NCBI GenBank assembly: GCA_902560565.1
Contig: CACEMG010000004.1
Coordinates: 23,929-87,928 of the forward strand
Length of the DNA: 64,000 bases
DNA from: an uncultured Pelagibacteraceae bacterium
GTDB lineage: Bacteria; Pseudomonadota; Alphaproteobacteria; Pelagibacterales; Pelagibacteraceae
Direction: 5' to 3'
How positions within the stretch are numbered: the first letter of the stretch is position 1; each line of letters begins with the position of its first letter. The notes beneath the pieces are model-generated. The model searched no databases and had not been told where the DNA came from. It saw only the letters and a list, made by a program, of their open reading frames with translations. A program made the position numbers and the translations under genes. This document shows positions 9,299 through 19,024 of this stretch, piece by piece.

Positions 9299-10107
9299 TT
9301 TAAGTGTGATTGATAATAATTAATCTTTACATTGTATTTTAATTGAACTTTTTCAATATTTTTATCTATTTCTTTTTTATGTATACCTGACGATATTAGC
9401 ATAGAGTCGAAATTTTGAATATTGGCTCCTTTGATATCCGTATTTAGATTATCTCCGATACACAATATTTTTTTATTTTTTATGTCTGCAGCTTGTTGAT
9501 ATACTGGTGGATAAGGTTTTCCAAAATATTCAACTTTTCCTCCAAGATCCTCAAATATTTTTGCTACTGAGCCTGCACAATATTCTGTAACATTGCCTCT
9601 ATCTACAATTAAATCAGGATTTGTACATATCATTATCTTACCAATTACATTTTTAAATATTTCTTTATAATATTTTAAGTCTTCTTCATATTCTTCGAAA
9701 AGTCCTGTACACAATATAAAATTGGATTGTTCTAAATTATCAATTTTATTTTTTTCAAACAGTTTAAAAAGATCAAAATCTCTTGGAGGTCCAATATGAT
9801 AAAATTTCTTTTCTTTATAATTTTTTTCTAAATGTTTTAGTGCGGATTCCCCAGATGTATAAACTTTGCTACATTTATTTTCATCTAATCCCATCTTTTT
9901 TAAGAATTCAATTACTGTTTTATTTGGTCTTGGTGCATTAGTGAGCAAAATATATTTCTTATTTAATTTTTCTAATTCGTCTAAAACATTAACAGAATTT
10001 TGATTTAGACTTATTCCGTTATGAATCACTCCCCAAATATCAATAAAGAAGACATCGTAATTGTTCGCAACTGTCTTCAGTCCTAAATCATCTAAATTTT
10101 TTAGCAT
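9292..10107 (-). CDS. HAD superfamily class IIA hydrolase
   Basis: A 271-residue phosphatase-like protein of the HAD IIA subfamily (NagD relatives). Motif I is FIDIWGVIHNG near residues 20-30; the usual second aspartate of DxD is a tryptophan, as in the alphaproteobacterial TIGR01459 group. Motif II (LLTNAPR), a conserved lysine in YFGKPYPP, and the metal-binding CIGDNLNTDIKGA are present. The substrate is unknown. It is the first gene of the HAD-ribF-ileS-lspA-bamF-pgi run, so the promoter of that run should lie in 10108-10228, shared divergently with groES. Confidence 0.85.
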   Translation of the reverse strand: MLKNLDDLGLKTVANNYDVFFIDIWGVIHNGISLNQNSVNVLDELEKLNKKYILLTNAPRPNKTVIEFLKKMGLDENKCSKVYTSGESALKHLEKNYKEKKFYHIGPPRDFDLFKLFEKNKIDNLEQSNFILCTGLFEEYEEDLKYYKEIFKNVIGKIMICTNPDLIVDRGNVTEYCAGSVAKIFEDLGGKVEYFGKPYPPVYQQAADIKNKKILCIGDNLNTDIKGANIQNFDSMLISSGIHKKEIDKNIEKVQLKYNVKINYYQSHLKW

Positions 10108-10228
10108 TTAGGAGATATAGCTTAAAAAAATCAATATTTCTTGGTTTTTTAAGGCTTAAATTTCTTGATGATATCTTGAAATAATAGCAAAGCATCTTTA
10201 TATGATCACCATATTTATAGGAGTTTTT
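10108..10228. other. Divergent spacer between the HAD-ribF-ileS run and groESL
   Basis: A 121-base region with no gene. The plus-strand side carries the heat-shock-type promoter and the groES ribosome site; the minus-strand side must hold the start signals for the HAD gene, but no clear consensus stands out there. Confidence 0.6.
10175..10203 (+). promoter_or_regulatory. Heat-shock (RpoH-type) promoter of groESL
   Basis: CTTGAAA at 10175-10181 and CTTTATAT at 10196-10203 are separated by 14 bases. This resembles the sigma-32 pattern (CTTGAAA ... CYTAT-type -10 in alphaproteobacteria). The predicted transcript would start near 10210 and give a leader of about 20 bases before the groES ATG. 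The same CTTGAAA-N14-CYT arrangement precedes hsp20, which supports the call. Confidence 0.65.
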
Positions 10229-10522
10229 ATGAAATTTAAACCTTTGCACGATAGAGTGCTTATAGAAGTTCTAGATGGCAGTGAAAAAACTGCGGGTGGA
10301 ATAATCATACCAGACACGGCTCAAGAAAAACCGCAAGAAGGTAAAGTTGTTGCTGTAGGAGGAGGAGCTAAGACTGAAGACGGAAAAATAATCCCAATGG
10401 ATGTTAAAGTTGGAGATAAAGTTCTTTTCGGCAAATGGTCTGGTACAGAAGTTAAAATTGATGGAAAAGAGTACAGCATAATGAAAGAGTCAGACATTAT
10501 GGGTATTTCAACAGGAAAATAA
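10229..10522 (+). CDS. groES: Co-chaperonin GroES
   Basis: GroES caps the GroEL folding chamber in the cytosol. The 97-residue protein begins [16 protein letters not shown] and contains the mobile-loop region [22 protein letters not shown], of normal length. The ATG at 10229 is chosen because it matches the family N-terminus and has an AGGAG ribosome site seven bases upstream; an in-frame ATG at 10202 overlaps the promoter -10 and is unlikely. groEL follows after 15 bases. Confidence 0.97.
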   Translation: MKFKPLHDRVLIEVLDGSEKTAGGIIIPDTAQEKPQEGKVVAVGGGAKTEDGKIIPMDVKVGDKVLFGKWSGTEVKIDGKEYSIMKESDIMGISTGK

Positions 10523-12193
<1,671 letters not shown>

Positions 12194-12220
12194 TCCCTAG
12201 TTATTTCCAAAATAAAATTT

Positions 12221-12252
12221 AAAAAGGGCGGTTTTTACTGCCCTTTTTTTTT
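12221..12252 (+). terminator. Intrinsic terminator of groESL
   Basis: A 12-pair stem: AAAAAGGGCGGT (12221-12232) pairs with ACTGCCCTTTTT (12237-12248) across a four-T loop, with one G-T wobble, and runs into a nine-T tract (12244-12252). It lies 28 bases after the groEL stop. Confidence 0.92.
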
Positions 12253-12381
12253 CCTATCCTCTTCATGGTGGATGAAAAGTTAATCTAACAAATTTATGTA
12301 GTCTAATTCTAACAAACCACATATCAAAATCATACGCCTCTTAATAAGTTGTATAAATCACTAATTTGTTGAAAATTAAAA
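12253..12381. other. Non-coding spacer between groEL and psiE-like
   Basis: 129 AT-rich bases between convergent genes. I see no frame with family features, no tRNA fold and no further hairpin. It is one of the longer unexplained gaps in a window where most spacers are shorter than 50 bases. Confidence 0.4.
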
Positions 12382-12765
12382 TTACTTACTTTTCTTTTTT
12401 TTTGATATTCCTAGCTTATCGCTATGTCTTAACCTTAATATAACAATTGCTCCAGCAATTAACACAATAGCTACCGCTTCGTAGACTAGTGCTGAAGGAT
12501 CCATTTCCTTTCCTTGCAAAATTATGAATCGTGAAAGAGCAGTAATTGCAATTAAAAGTGGTAAAGTAATACTAATTGACTGTTGATCCCAAAACACTCT
12601 AACCATTGCAAGCACCTCTAGGTATAGAAACATTAAAAGTAAATCAGCAAGAGTTACTGATGTATTTATGAACATTAGTTTAATCTCTAAAACTACAGCA
12701 ATGATAGTGCTAACTAAAATTATTCCAAGTAAGCCAAGTTGTAAATATTTTACTAAATCTCTCAT
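12382..12765 (-). CDS. PsiE family inner-membrane protein
   Basis: A 127-residue protein with four hydrophobic segments (about residues 8-28, 38-58, 66-84 and 92-110) and a lysine-rich tail. The YLEVLAMVRVFW and ITALSRFIIL segments resemble the phosphate-starvation-inducible PsiE family, whose biochemical role is not settled. The next gene upstream on the same strand, the YczE-like gene, ends 41 bases away, so they may be co-transcribed. Family assignment is fair; involvement in phosphate stress is only inferred from the name-giving relatives. Confidence 0.72.
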   Translation of the reverse strand: MRDLVKYLQLGLLGIILVSTIIAVVLEIKLMFINTSVTLADLLLMFLYLEVLAMVRVFWDQQSISITLPLLIAITALSRFIILQGKEMDPSALVYEAVAIVLIAGAIVILRLRHSDKLGISKKKKSK

Positions 12766-12806
12766 ACAATTTTAAATTAATGATTCGATTACCAAAATAC
12801 AAGAAA

Positions 12807-13454
12807 TTATCTAAAAATTCTACCAACAATAAATAAACCAAGTGCCACTGCTGGTCCAATACCAAAGGCAAAAAGTATAGTTCCAACACCAACTGTCCCA
12901 CCCAAATACCAACCAATACTAACTACTGTTATTTCTAAAAATGCTCTAACTGCTGCTATTGGCAAATTTGTTTTTTTTTGAAGTCCAGTCATCAAACCAT
13001 CTCTGGGACCGGGGCCTAAATTAGCTACAAGATAAATACCACTTCCTATTCCAACGAGCAGGACAGCTGCAACTGCTAAGATCATTTTTAAAATAAAGCT
13101 TTCGGGTGTGGAAACGTAATTTAAACAAAGATCTATCATTGCAGCAATAATCACTGCATTTAGAATTGTGCCAATTCCTGGTTTTTGACTCAAAAATACC
13201 CAAAGAGAGATAACGAAAATACTAATAAAAAAAGTTATAATTCCAATTGAAGCATTTACTTTGAAAGAAATACCTTGAGCTAATACACTCCATGGCGAAG
13301 CTCCAGTATAAGATACAAGCAACAAACCTTCGCCTATACCAAATAAACTTAGCCCAAAGCATAAAAAGAAAAAAGTTGATAATCTTGGTTTTAAATTAAG
13401 AGGATTTTCAGAACTCCATGAAACCTTTGGAATATTTTTAATTTTTAGAAACAT
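12807..13454 (-). CDS. YczE/YitT-type integral membrane protein
   Basis: A 215-residue protein with about five or six membrane segments. Motifs such as LFGIGEGLLLVSYTGASPWSVL, the glycine-rich LGPGPRDGLM (about residues 147-156) and GTVGVGTILFAFGIGPAVA are characteristic of the YczE family (COG2364), usually annotated as a membrane protein of unknown function. The GPGPRDGLMTGL loop is the strongest signature. It heads the minus-strand pair with the PsiE-like gene and is divergent from the DUF6134 gene. Confidence 0.8.
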   Translation of the reverse strand: MFLKIKNIPKVSWSSENPLNLKPRLSTFFFLCFGLSLFGIGEGLLLVSYTGASPWSVLAQGISFKVNASIGIITFFISIFVISLWVFLSQKPGIGTILNAVIIAAMIDLCLNYVSTPESFILKMILAVAAVLLVGIGSGIYLVANLGPGPRDGLMTGLQKKTNLPIAAVRAFLEITVVSIGWYLGGTVGVGTILFAFGIGPAVALGLFIVGRIFR

Positions 13455-13553
13455 AGTTTATTTAGTAATAAAACTTAATAAATCCTAATAAAAAATAATT
13501 TGCAAATAAATAATCTTATTTTAGTAATTAAAAAAATCTATAGACTTACTTTT

Positions 13554-14234
13554 ATGAAAAAAATCTTCATTACTGCTATAATATTAACTTTAGGAATTTT
13601 TAAAACTTCTATCCCCAAAGAAATAATTGATTTAAAGTTTATAGAGATGGAAATATCAAGAAATGGCGATGTAATTGGTTTTTCGAATTACAAATTCTCA
13701 AAAGAAAATAATTTTTTGAAAGTTGAAAATGAAACAAAATTTAAAGTCGATGTTTTAGGGGTAAATTTGTTCAAAATTGATAGCTTGGGAATTGAAACTT
13801 ATGAGAATAATAAGTTAGTTTCATTCGAATCTGAAACTTTTCAAAACAAGAAAGTAAAATATGTAAATTTAAAACTTTCAGAGGATAAAACCCAATATTT
13901 AATAAACGGTTCATCGTATAAAGGAAATGCTACTCTTAATAATGTTATAGGAAACTGGTGGAACTATAAAATTTTACAAACTGATACCCAAATAAGCCCT
14001 TTATCAGGAAGTGTAAAAAAACAAGAGGTAAAATATATAGGCGATGAATTAATAAAAATTTTTGACAGAAAAATAGAAGCAAAAAAATTTAGTTTGAAAT
14101 CAAAAAACCAAAACCTCCCTAAAGATAAAAAGCTTGATTTTATTATATGGATAGACCCTGGCACAAATATAATTCTAAAAGTTGCATATGAAAGAATGGG
14201 TAGATGGGAATATAAATTAAAGAATTATAATTAA
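13554..14234 (+). CDS. Exported DUF6134-like protein
   Basis: A 226-residue protein with an N-terminal signal sequence (MKKIFITAIILTLGIF and a likely cleavage site before residue 25). The mature part is beta-rich and contains E-SRNGDVIG, a KVENETKFKVDVLGVNLF stretch and NVIGNWWNYKIL, arranged as in DUF6134 proteins (-G--IG-----F, ----F-V--LG-, ---YWN). No catalytic motif is visible. The start at 13554 is chosen for the signal peptide; earlier in-frame codons add nothing recognisable. It ends 4 bases before the convergent coiled-coil gene. Confidence 0.62.
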   Translation: MKKIFITAIILTLGIFKTSIPKEIIDLKFIEMEISRNGDVIGFSNYKFSKENNFLKVENETKFKVDVLGVNLFKIDSLGIETYENNKLVSFESETFQNKKVKYVNLKLSEDKTQYLINGSSYKGNATLNNVIGNWWNYKILQTDTQISPLSGSVKKQEVKYIGDELIKIFDRKIEAKKFSLKSKNQNLPKDKKLDFIIWIDPGTNIILKVAYERMGRWEYKLKNYN

Positions 14235-14238
14235 AAAA

Positions 14239-15396
14239 TTAATTTTCCTTTTTTTTTCTTACTCTTGCAATTAACTGTGTTAACGAGTCAACCATTTGAT
14301 CTGAAGCTTTAAAAATTTCTGTAGTTTTGTAATCGTAAGATAAATTTTTTTCTGGATTAGTTTTATCTTCTATTATTATTCCCTCATCAGGAGAATTATT
14401 TTTAATATAAATTAATATCAGCCAATTATCATCTTCATTTTCATCCCATTTAATGAAAATTTCTCCAGTTTCAAATCTTCGATCTATACATCTTAAAATA
14501 GACATCTGTCTAGTGATATGTCTTTTATTTAATTGGAAAACCAAACTGCTTGCGCTTCTATAAAAACTCTCTAAAGCAAACTCAATTTTTTGTCTTGCTA
14601 ATGTATAATCTTTTTCTTTTTGAAGTAGCGTTTCTCTATCTTCGTCACCTTGTATTTTTACTCCAAGAGCCTCTACTCTCTCTCGAATTTTTTGGTCTCT
14701 TATAATTCTATATTTTTCTCTTAATTTATCTATTCTCTCCTGTAAACCAGCATAATCCTCTCTTTTTTCTTTTAGTGAGATTTTTTCTAATTGTTCTAAT
14801 TCTTTTATTTCTCTTATTCTAAATTTCTCAATTTGTTTTTCTAATTTTATTTGTTCAAGGAATTTTCTCTGCTTTTCAGCTTGTTCTTGTCTTATTATCG
14901 CCTGTTCTTTTCTTAAAAATGATTTGATGTCTTTAACTCTCTCTTTCTCTAATTTTATCTCATCTTTTAATAGTTGTTCTTTGAGTTTTAAATTAGCTTG
15001 CTTTTCTTCTTCTAGACGTAATTTTTTATCGATTTTCTCTTTTTCAATTCTTTCCATTTCCTCAATTTTTTTTCTTCTCGTTTCATCTTTTTGTAATACC
15101 TTGTATTCATTGATTGTATCTGAAATTTTTGTAAAGAATTTTTGAAGGAAGGTATCGATAGCTACAAAAGGATTAAAGCTTATTTTTATGTCAGGCTTCA
15201 AAGAACTTTGAAATCTTATTAATCTTAAAAGGACTTGATTTTTTTTATTTTTATTATCAAATTTAAATTTTTTTTTTATATTTTTCTTTCTCTTTTTTGT
15301 TTTTTTTTGTTTTTTCGACTTTATTGAGGATTTTTTAATCTTTTTGATTTTAGAGACTCTTTTAGCTTTTTTATTTTTTTTTTTCTTTTTTTTCAT
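14239..15396 (-). CDS. Lysine-rich coiled-coil protein of unknown function
   Basis: I do not recognise a family. The 385-residue protein has three zones. The first 50 or so residues are extremely basic, about half lysine, with no signal peptide. Residues about 90-270 are charged (E/K/R/Q) with few glycines or prolines and read as a long coiled coil. Residues about 275-375 form a compact-looking domain (ESFYRSASSLVFQLNKRHI, IFIKWDENEDDNWLILIYIKN). The basic head could bind nucleic acid or membrane phosphate, but that is inference. It lies 26 bases downstream of cfa. Confidence 0.8.
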   Translation of the reverse strand: MKKKKKKNKKAKRVSKIKKIKKSSIKSKKQKKTKKRKKNIKKKFKFDNKNKKNQVLLRLIRFQSSLKPDIKISFNPFVAIDTFLQKFFTKISDTINEYKVLQKDETRRKKIEEMERIEKEKIDKKLRLEEEKQANLKLKEQLLKDEIKLEKERVKDIKSFLRKEQAIIRQEQAEKQRKFLEQIKLEKQIEKFRIREIKELEQLEKISLKEKREDYAGLQERIDKLREKYRIIRDQKIRERVEALGVKIQGDEDRETLLQKEKDYTLARQKIEFALESFYRSASSLVFQLNKRHITRQMSILRCIDRRFETGEIFIKWDENEDDNWLILIYIKNNSPDEGIIIEDKTNPEKNLSYDYKTTEIFKASDQMVDSLTQLIARVRKKKEN

Positions 15397-15422
15397 TTAG
15401 TGGGTTTTAGAAATTTATCAAT

Positions 15423-16616
15423 TTATTGTTGATAAATATAGTCTCTTGTGTTCGGTACAGAATCTAATTTTTTAGATAATTGGAATTGAAATACAACCTG
15501 GTCTCCCCATTTAAAAGCCATTTCACAACTTGTAAGATAAAATTCCCACATTCTAAAAAATTTTTCATCAAACATTTCTAAAACCTGACTTTTTTTACTG
15601 AGAAATCGTTCTTTCCAGTGTCTTAAGGTGTGAGCATAATGCTTTCTTAAAACCTCAATATCAGAAAGTATTAATCCAGATTTTTCAATTGGTAGAGCTA
15701 CTTCACTTAAACTTGGTGTATATCCTCCAGGAAAAATATATTTATTTATCCATGGCTGTGGATCACGTGGTGGATTTATTGATCCGATCGTATGTATCAA
15801 TGCAATACCATCTTCAGAAAGAAGTTTTGAGACTGTATTAAAGTATGTTTTATAAAACTTTTTACCTACATGTTCAAACATTCCAACACTCACTATCCTG
15901 TCAAACTTTTCATTTAAATTTCTATAATCTTCAAGTTTAAAATCAACTTGATTTTCTAAGTTCATCTCTTTTGCTTTTTGTTTGCTATATTGCAACTGGT
16001 TTTCTGAAAGAGTAATACCAAGTACTGAACATTTGGTTTTTTTTGCTATTTCTAAGGCTAATGTCCCCCATCCGCTTCCAATGTCTAAAACTCTTTGATC
16101 ATTTTCTAATTTAAGTTTTTTAATTATATGGTCGATTTTATTATTTTGAGCTTCTTCTAAAGTATTTTTTTCATCTTTAAAATACGCGCAAGAATATTGT
16201 CTTTTCTCATCCAAAAATAAATCATAAAGTTTTTCAGATATATCATAATGATGTGCAACATTTCTTTTCGATTTTTTTATAAAGTTGAAACTTGTAAGGG
16301 TTTTATAGAATCCTCTGAGTTTATTAATTATCATTCCATAATTATTTATCTCACCCCTTCCGATATTTTCAAATGCAATTTCTAAAAAGTCTGTTAATGA
16401 TCCATTTTCAATTACAACAGATCCATTTGAGTAAGCTTCTCCAAAATAAAGATCTGGATGAAAAAGTAATTTAAAGTGTAAGCTTTTATCCAAAAGTTTT
16501 AGAGTAATTGGATTTTCTTTTTTTGGGTTTCCAATCTTATATTTATTGCTATCAGCATCGATTAAAATAAATCCATTTTTAATAAATAAGCTATTTAAAA
16601 ATTTTGCTAGTTTCAT
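15423..16616 (-). CDS. cfa: Cyclopropane-fatty-acyl-phospholipid synthase family methyltransferase
   Basis: A 397-residue SAM-dependent enzyme that would methylenate unsaturated acyl chains of membrane phospholipids. Signatures are HHYDISEKLYDLFLD with YSCAYF (active site), the SAM motif LDIGSGWGTLALEIA near residue 178, GITLSENQL, VSVGMFEHVG, and IFPGGYTPSL. An N-terminal lipid-binding domain of about 120 residues is present, so length is normal. The start lies one base after the DapA-like stop, which indicates a shared transcript. Substrate (cyclopropane formation or another C-methylation) is not fixed by sequence alone. Confidence 0.88.
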   Translation of the reverse strand: MKLAKFLNSLFIKNGFILIDADSNKYKIGNPKKENPITLKLLDKSLHFKLLFHPDLYFGEAYSNGSVVIENGSLTDFLEIAFENIGRGEINNYGMIINKLRGFYKTLTSFNFIKKSKRNVAHHYDISEKLYDLFLDEKRQYSCAYFKDEKNTLEEAQNNKIDHIIKKLKLENDQRVLDIGSGWGTLALEIAKKTKCSVLGITLSENQLQYSKQKAKEMNLENQVDFKLEDYRNLNEKFDRIVSVGMFEHVGKKFYKTYFNTVSKLLSEDGIALIHTIGSINPPRDPQPWINKYIFPGGYTPSLSEVALPIEKSGLILSDIEVLRKHYAHTLRHWKERFLSKKSQVLEMFDEKFFRMWEFYLTSCEMAFKWGDQVVFQFQLSKKLDSVPNTRDYIYQQ

Positions 16617-16617
16617 T

Positions 16618-17502
16618 TTAAGCTACCTTTAAAAAATTATAATTAAAATCTAATTTGGCTAATTCATCAAGTAATTTTTTTTTGCTTTCTTGATTTAATA
16701 ACGAAAGTGGTGGTAATAAATTCTTATAAGAATTATCTGAAATTGATAAAAATGTATGGATACCAGATATTAAATTATATTTATCAAATTCCTCTCGAAC
16801 ATAACATAATTTTTGGTTGTTAGTTTGATCTATTTTATTAATAAAGTTGTCATAAACATTTCTTGATAATTCTGCTGTAACATTGCAGGTTGCAGTAATT
16901 ATTCCTGAACATCCCAATTCTAAACCATTTAATAATTTTGATTCTGAGCCAGGTAAGATAGAAAAATTTTTTAATTTTAAGTCTTTGTACAAATTATATG
17001 TGCTGTCTTTAACTCCTATGATTTGATCTGGATAATTTTTTACAAGTTCTTCAACACATTCTACGGAAAATTTATATCCACACAATTTTTCAAAATTATA
17101 TAAAATGATTTTGCACCATGGATGAATTTTGATTATCTCAGAATAAAATTTAATCGCATCATTATCTGTATAAAAGTAATATGCCGGCGGCATTATAAGG
17201 AAATTCTCAAAATTGAAATTTTTACATACATTAAGAAATGAAATAGTTTCTTTAAGTGAATTAAAGCCTGTGCCAATTATAAAATTATTTTTAAATTTAT
17301 TTTTTGAAAGTTTCTCAATTAATTTAATTTTTTCTGCAACAGAAATTAATTGAGCTTGTCCTGTGCTACCAAAAATTACAACTCCATGACAACCCTGTAA
17401 TATTAAATTTTCTGCATGTTTAATTGTTTTATCTTCATCTAAATTCAATTCTTTATCTAACACAGATACTGAGGCCGCATAAATGCCATTAATTTTACTC
17501 AT
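16618..17502 (-). CDS. DapA-like class I aldolase
   Basis: A 294-residue TIM-barrel protein of the dihydrodipicolinate synthase / N-acetylneuraminate lyase family. The Schiff-base lysine is in IIGVKDSTYN (about residue 165) and the phosphate/pyruvate loop reads FGSTGQAQ (about residues 44-51) in place of the usual GTTGE. The tyrosine motif YNxP is changed to YNFEKLCG (about residue 134). These changes argue against ordinary DapA function in lysine synthesis; another 2-keto acid aldolase is possible. It is first in the run with cfa and the coiled-coil gene. Confidence 0.78.
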   Translation of the reverse strand: MSKINGIYAASVSVLDKELNLDEDKTIKHAENLILQGCHGVVIFGSTGQAQLISVAEKIKLIEKLSKNKFKNNFIIGTGFNSLKETISFLNVCKNFNFENFLIMPPAYYFYTDNDAIKFYSEIIKIHPWCKIILYNFEKLCGYKFSVECVEELVKNYPDQIIGVKDSTYNLYKDLKLKNFSILPGSESKLLNGLELGCSGIITATCNVTAELSRNVYDNFINKIDQTNNQKLCYVREEFDKYNLISGIHTFLSISDNSYKNLLPPLSLLNQESKKKLLDELAKLDFNYNFLKVA

Positions 17503-17549
17503 AATAAAAACTTATATAAAAATAAAATTTTAGTAAAGTTGTTAAAAAA

Positions 17550-18515
17550 ATGAAAATTCTAGCTATTCAAAACAGGATGGGTATTGGTGATATGATAATA
17601 TATTTGCCTTTTATAGAAGCAATATCAAAAAAATATAATACAAAAATCAAAATTTTAGTTAAAGAAAACTCTAAAGCATCAGAAATTTTAAAAGAAAACA
17701 AATATGTGGGTGAGATTATAAATTTAGACAGAAGTAACAAGAGTAAAAAAGGAATACATGATGGCATTTTTGGATCAATCAATTTAGCAAATCAATTAAA
17801 AAATTATAAATTTGAAAAAGTTTTTATTTTTAATTCATCTTTAAGGTACAAACTAATATGCAAGTTGGCATCCATTAAAGAAATATATCAATATCCGTTG
17901 TTTGAAAAAAAAAACCAGCATATTGTTTTAGCTGCTCAAAATTTTCTTAAGAATTCGATTGGTGAAACTATAAAAAGTGAACCTGTAATCAATGTAGATA
18001 ATAAAAGTATTTCTGAAACAGCAAGTAAGTTAAAAATATCAAAGAGCGAAAAAAATATTATATTAGGTATAGGTGGATCAGGAAATACAAAAAGAATACC
18101 ATCAAAAACATTTTTAAAATTTATGGAAATGTGTGAAAATAAACATAATTGCAGATTTTTTTTAGCTACAGGAACTAACGACGAGGAGCAAATTATCTTA
18201 AAGGATATATTGAGTTCAAAATATAATTGTAAATGCTTAGCCTTAGATAAAATGAGTTTGTTTCAAATCTTGCCTATCATTGCTAATTGCGATGTAGCGG
18301 TTTGTAATGACTCTAGCTTTAGTCACTTATCTGCTGCAATTGGTATACCGACTATAGTTTTAATGGCGGATACACCTTTGATATATGGTAGTTATAGTTC
18401 AAAAATGTTTCCAATAATTCCTGACGGAGAGGTTACTGTCAAACATGATACTTTAGGTAAAGATAAAATTGATCCACAAAAGATATTTTATAAATTTAAA
18501 GAATTAATTAACTAA
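17550..18515 (+). CDS. Glycosyltransferase family 9 (heptosyltransferase-like)
   Basis: A 321-residue GT-B enzyme resembling lipopolysaccharide heptosyltransferases. The N-terminus NRMGIGDMIIYLPFIEAI matches the family's -G-GD----P-----L pattern, and the C-terminal half has GIGGSGNTKRIP and CNDSSFSHLSAAIGIPTIVL, the donor-binding region. It probably adds a sugar to the LPS core at the cytosolic face of the inner membrane. The donor and acceptor cannot be read from sequence. It stands alone, with its 3' end overlapping the J-domain gene by 8 bases. Confidence 0.82.
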   Translation: MKILAIQNRMGIGDMIIYLPFIEAISKKYNTKIKILVKENSKASEILKENKYVGEIINLDRSNKSKKGIHDGIFGSINLANQLKNYKFEKVFIFNSSLRYKLICKLASIKEIYQYPLFEKKNQHIVLAAQNFLKNSIGETIKSEPVINVDNKSISETASKLKISKSEKNIILGIGGSGNTKRIPSKTFLKFMEMCENKHNCRFFLATGTNDEEQIILKDILSSKYNCKCLALDKMSLFQILPIIANCDVAVCNDSSFSHLSAAIGIPTIVLMADTPLIYGSYSSKMFPIIPDGEVTVKHDTLGKDKIDPQKIFYKFKELIN

Positions 18516-19017
18516 CATCCTTCAAAACAATTTCTTTAGCCTCATTTACTATTGCTGATAGTCTAGATAATTCAGGACTTACATCTGGGTGAATTTTTTT
18601 CATGATATTTTTATACGACTTCATAATTTCTTCTTTAGAATATTTTTTTTTTGGATTTAAGTTAAGTATTTTATAAGCCTCATCTACTGACATAGACTGG
18701 GTATTAGCTGCTGATCCCATATTATTAAAATTAAACCTTCCTGAATTTTTTAAGAATCTTAGTAAGCCCCAAATTCTTACTAGTTGAAGTAAGGTCAAGC
18801 CAGCTTTGGTCTTTATTAGTGGCAAAATCATAAGTAAAAATGGTAAAGAAAATATATACCTTCCAGCAAAGGCCATTATCATAGCAAGAACTATAGATAA
18901 AATAATAGTAAAAGTTCTAATTCCTTTGGAAATTTTAGCACTTGATGTCTTTACAAACCAATTAAGTAATAAATAGACTAGGACAAAAATAATTAGTGTT
19001 AAGAAAAAAATATTCAT
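18508..19017 (-). CDS. Membrane-anchored J-domain protein
   Basis: A 169-residue protein with two or three hydrophobic segments (about residues 3-20, 35-68) and a C-terminal J domain (about residues 112-167) with the HPD tripeptide at about 143-145, in KKIHPDVSPE. This is the layout of Tim14/Pam18-like or DjlA-like co-chaperones that bring DnaK to a membrane. The partner complex is unknown. It is divergent from oligopeptidase B with only 7 bases between the starts, so promoters must overlap the coding regions. Confidence 0.82.
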   Translation of the reverse strand: MNIFFLTLIIFVLVYLLLNWFVKTSSAKISKGIRTFTIILSIVLAMIMAFAGRYIFSLPFLLMILPLIKTKAGLTLLQLVRIWGLLRFLKNSGRFNFNNMGSAANTQSMSVDEAYKILNLNPKKKYSKEEIMKSYKNIMKKIHPDVSPELSRLSAIVNEAKEIVLKDVS

Positions 19018-19024
19018 GTAATAG

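Noticed and set aside
10202..10228. ATG at 10202 as the groES start
   Set aside because: It overlaps the promoter -10 and would have to lie upstream of the transcript start; the ATG at 10229 has the ribosome site and the family N-terminus.
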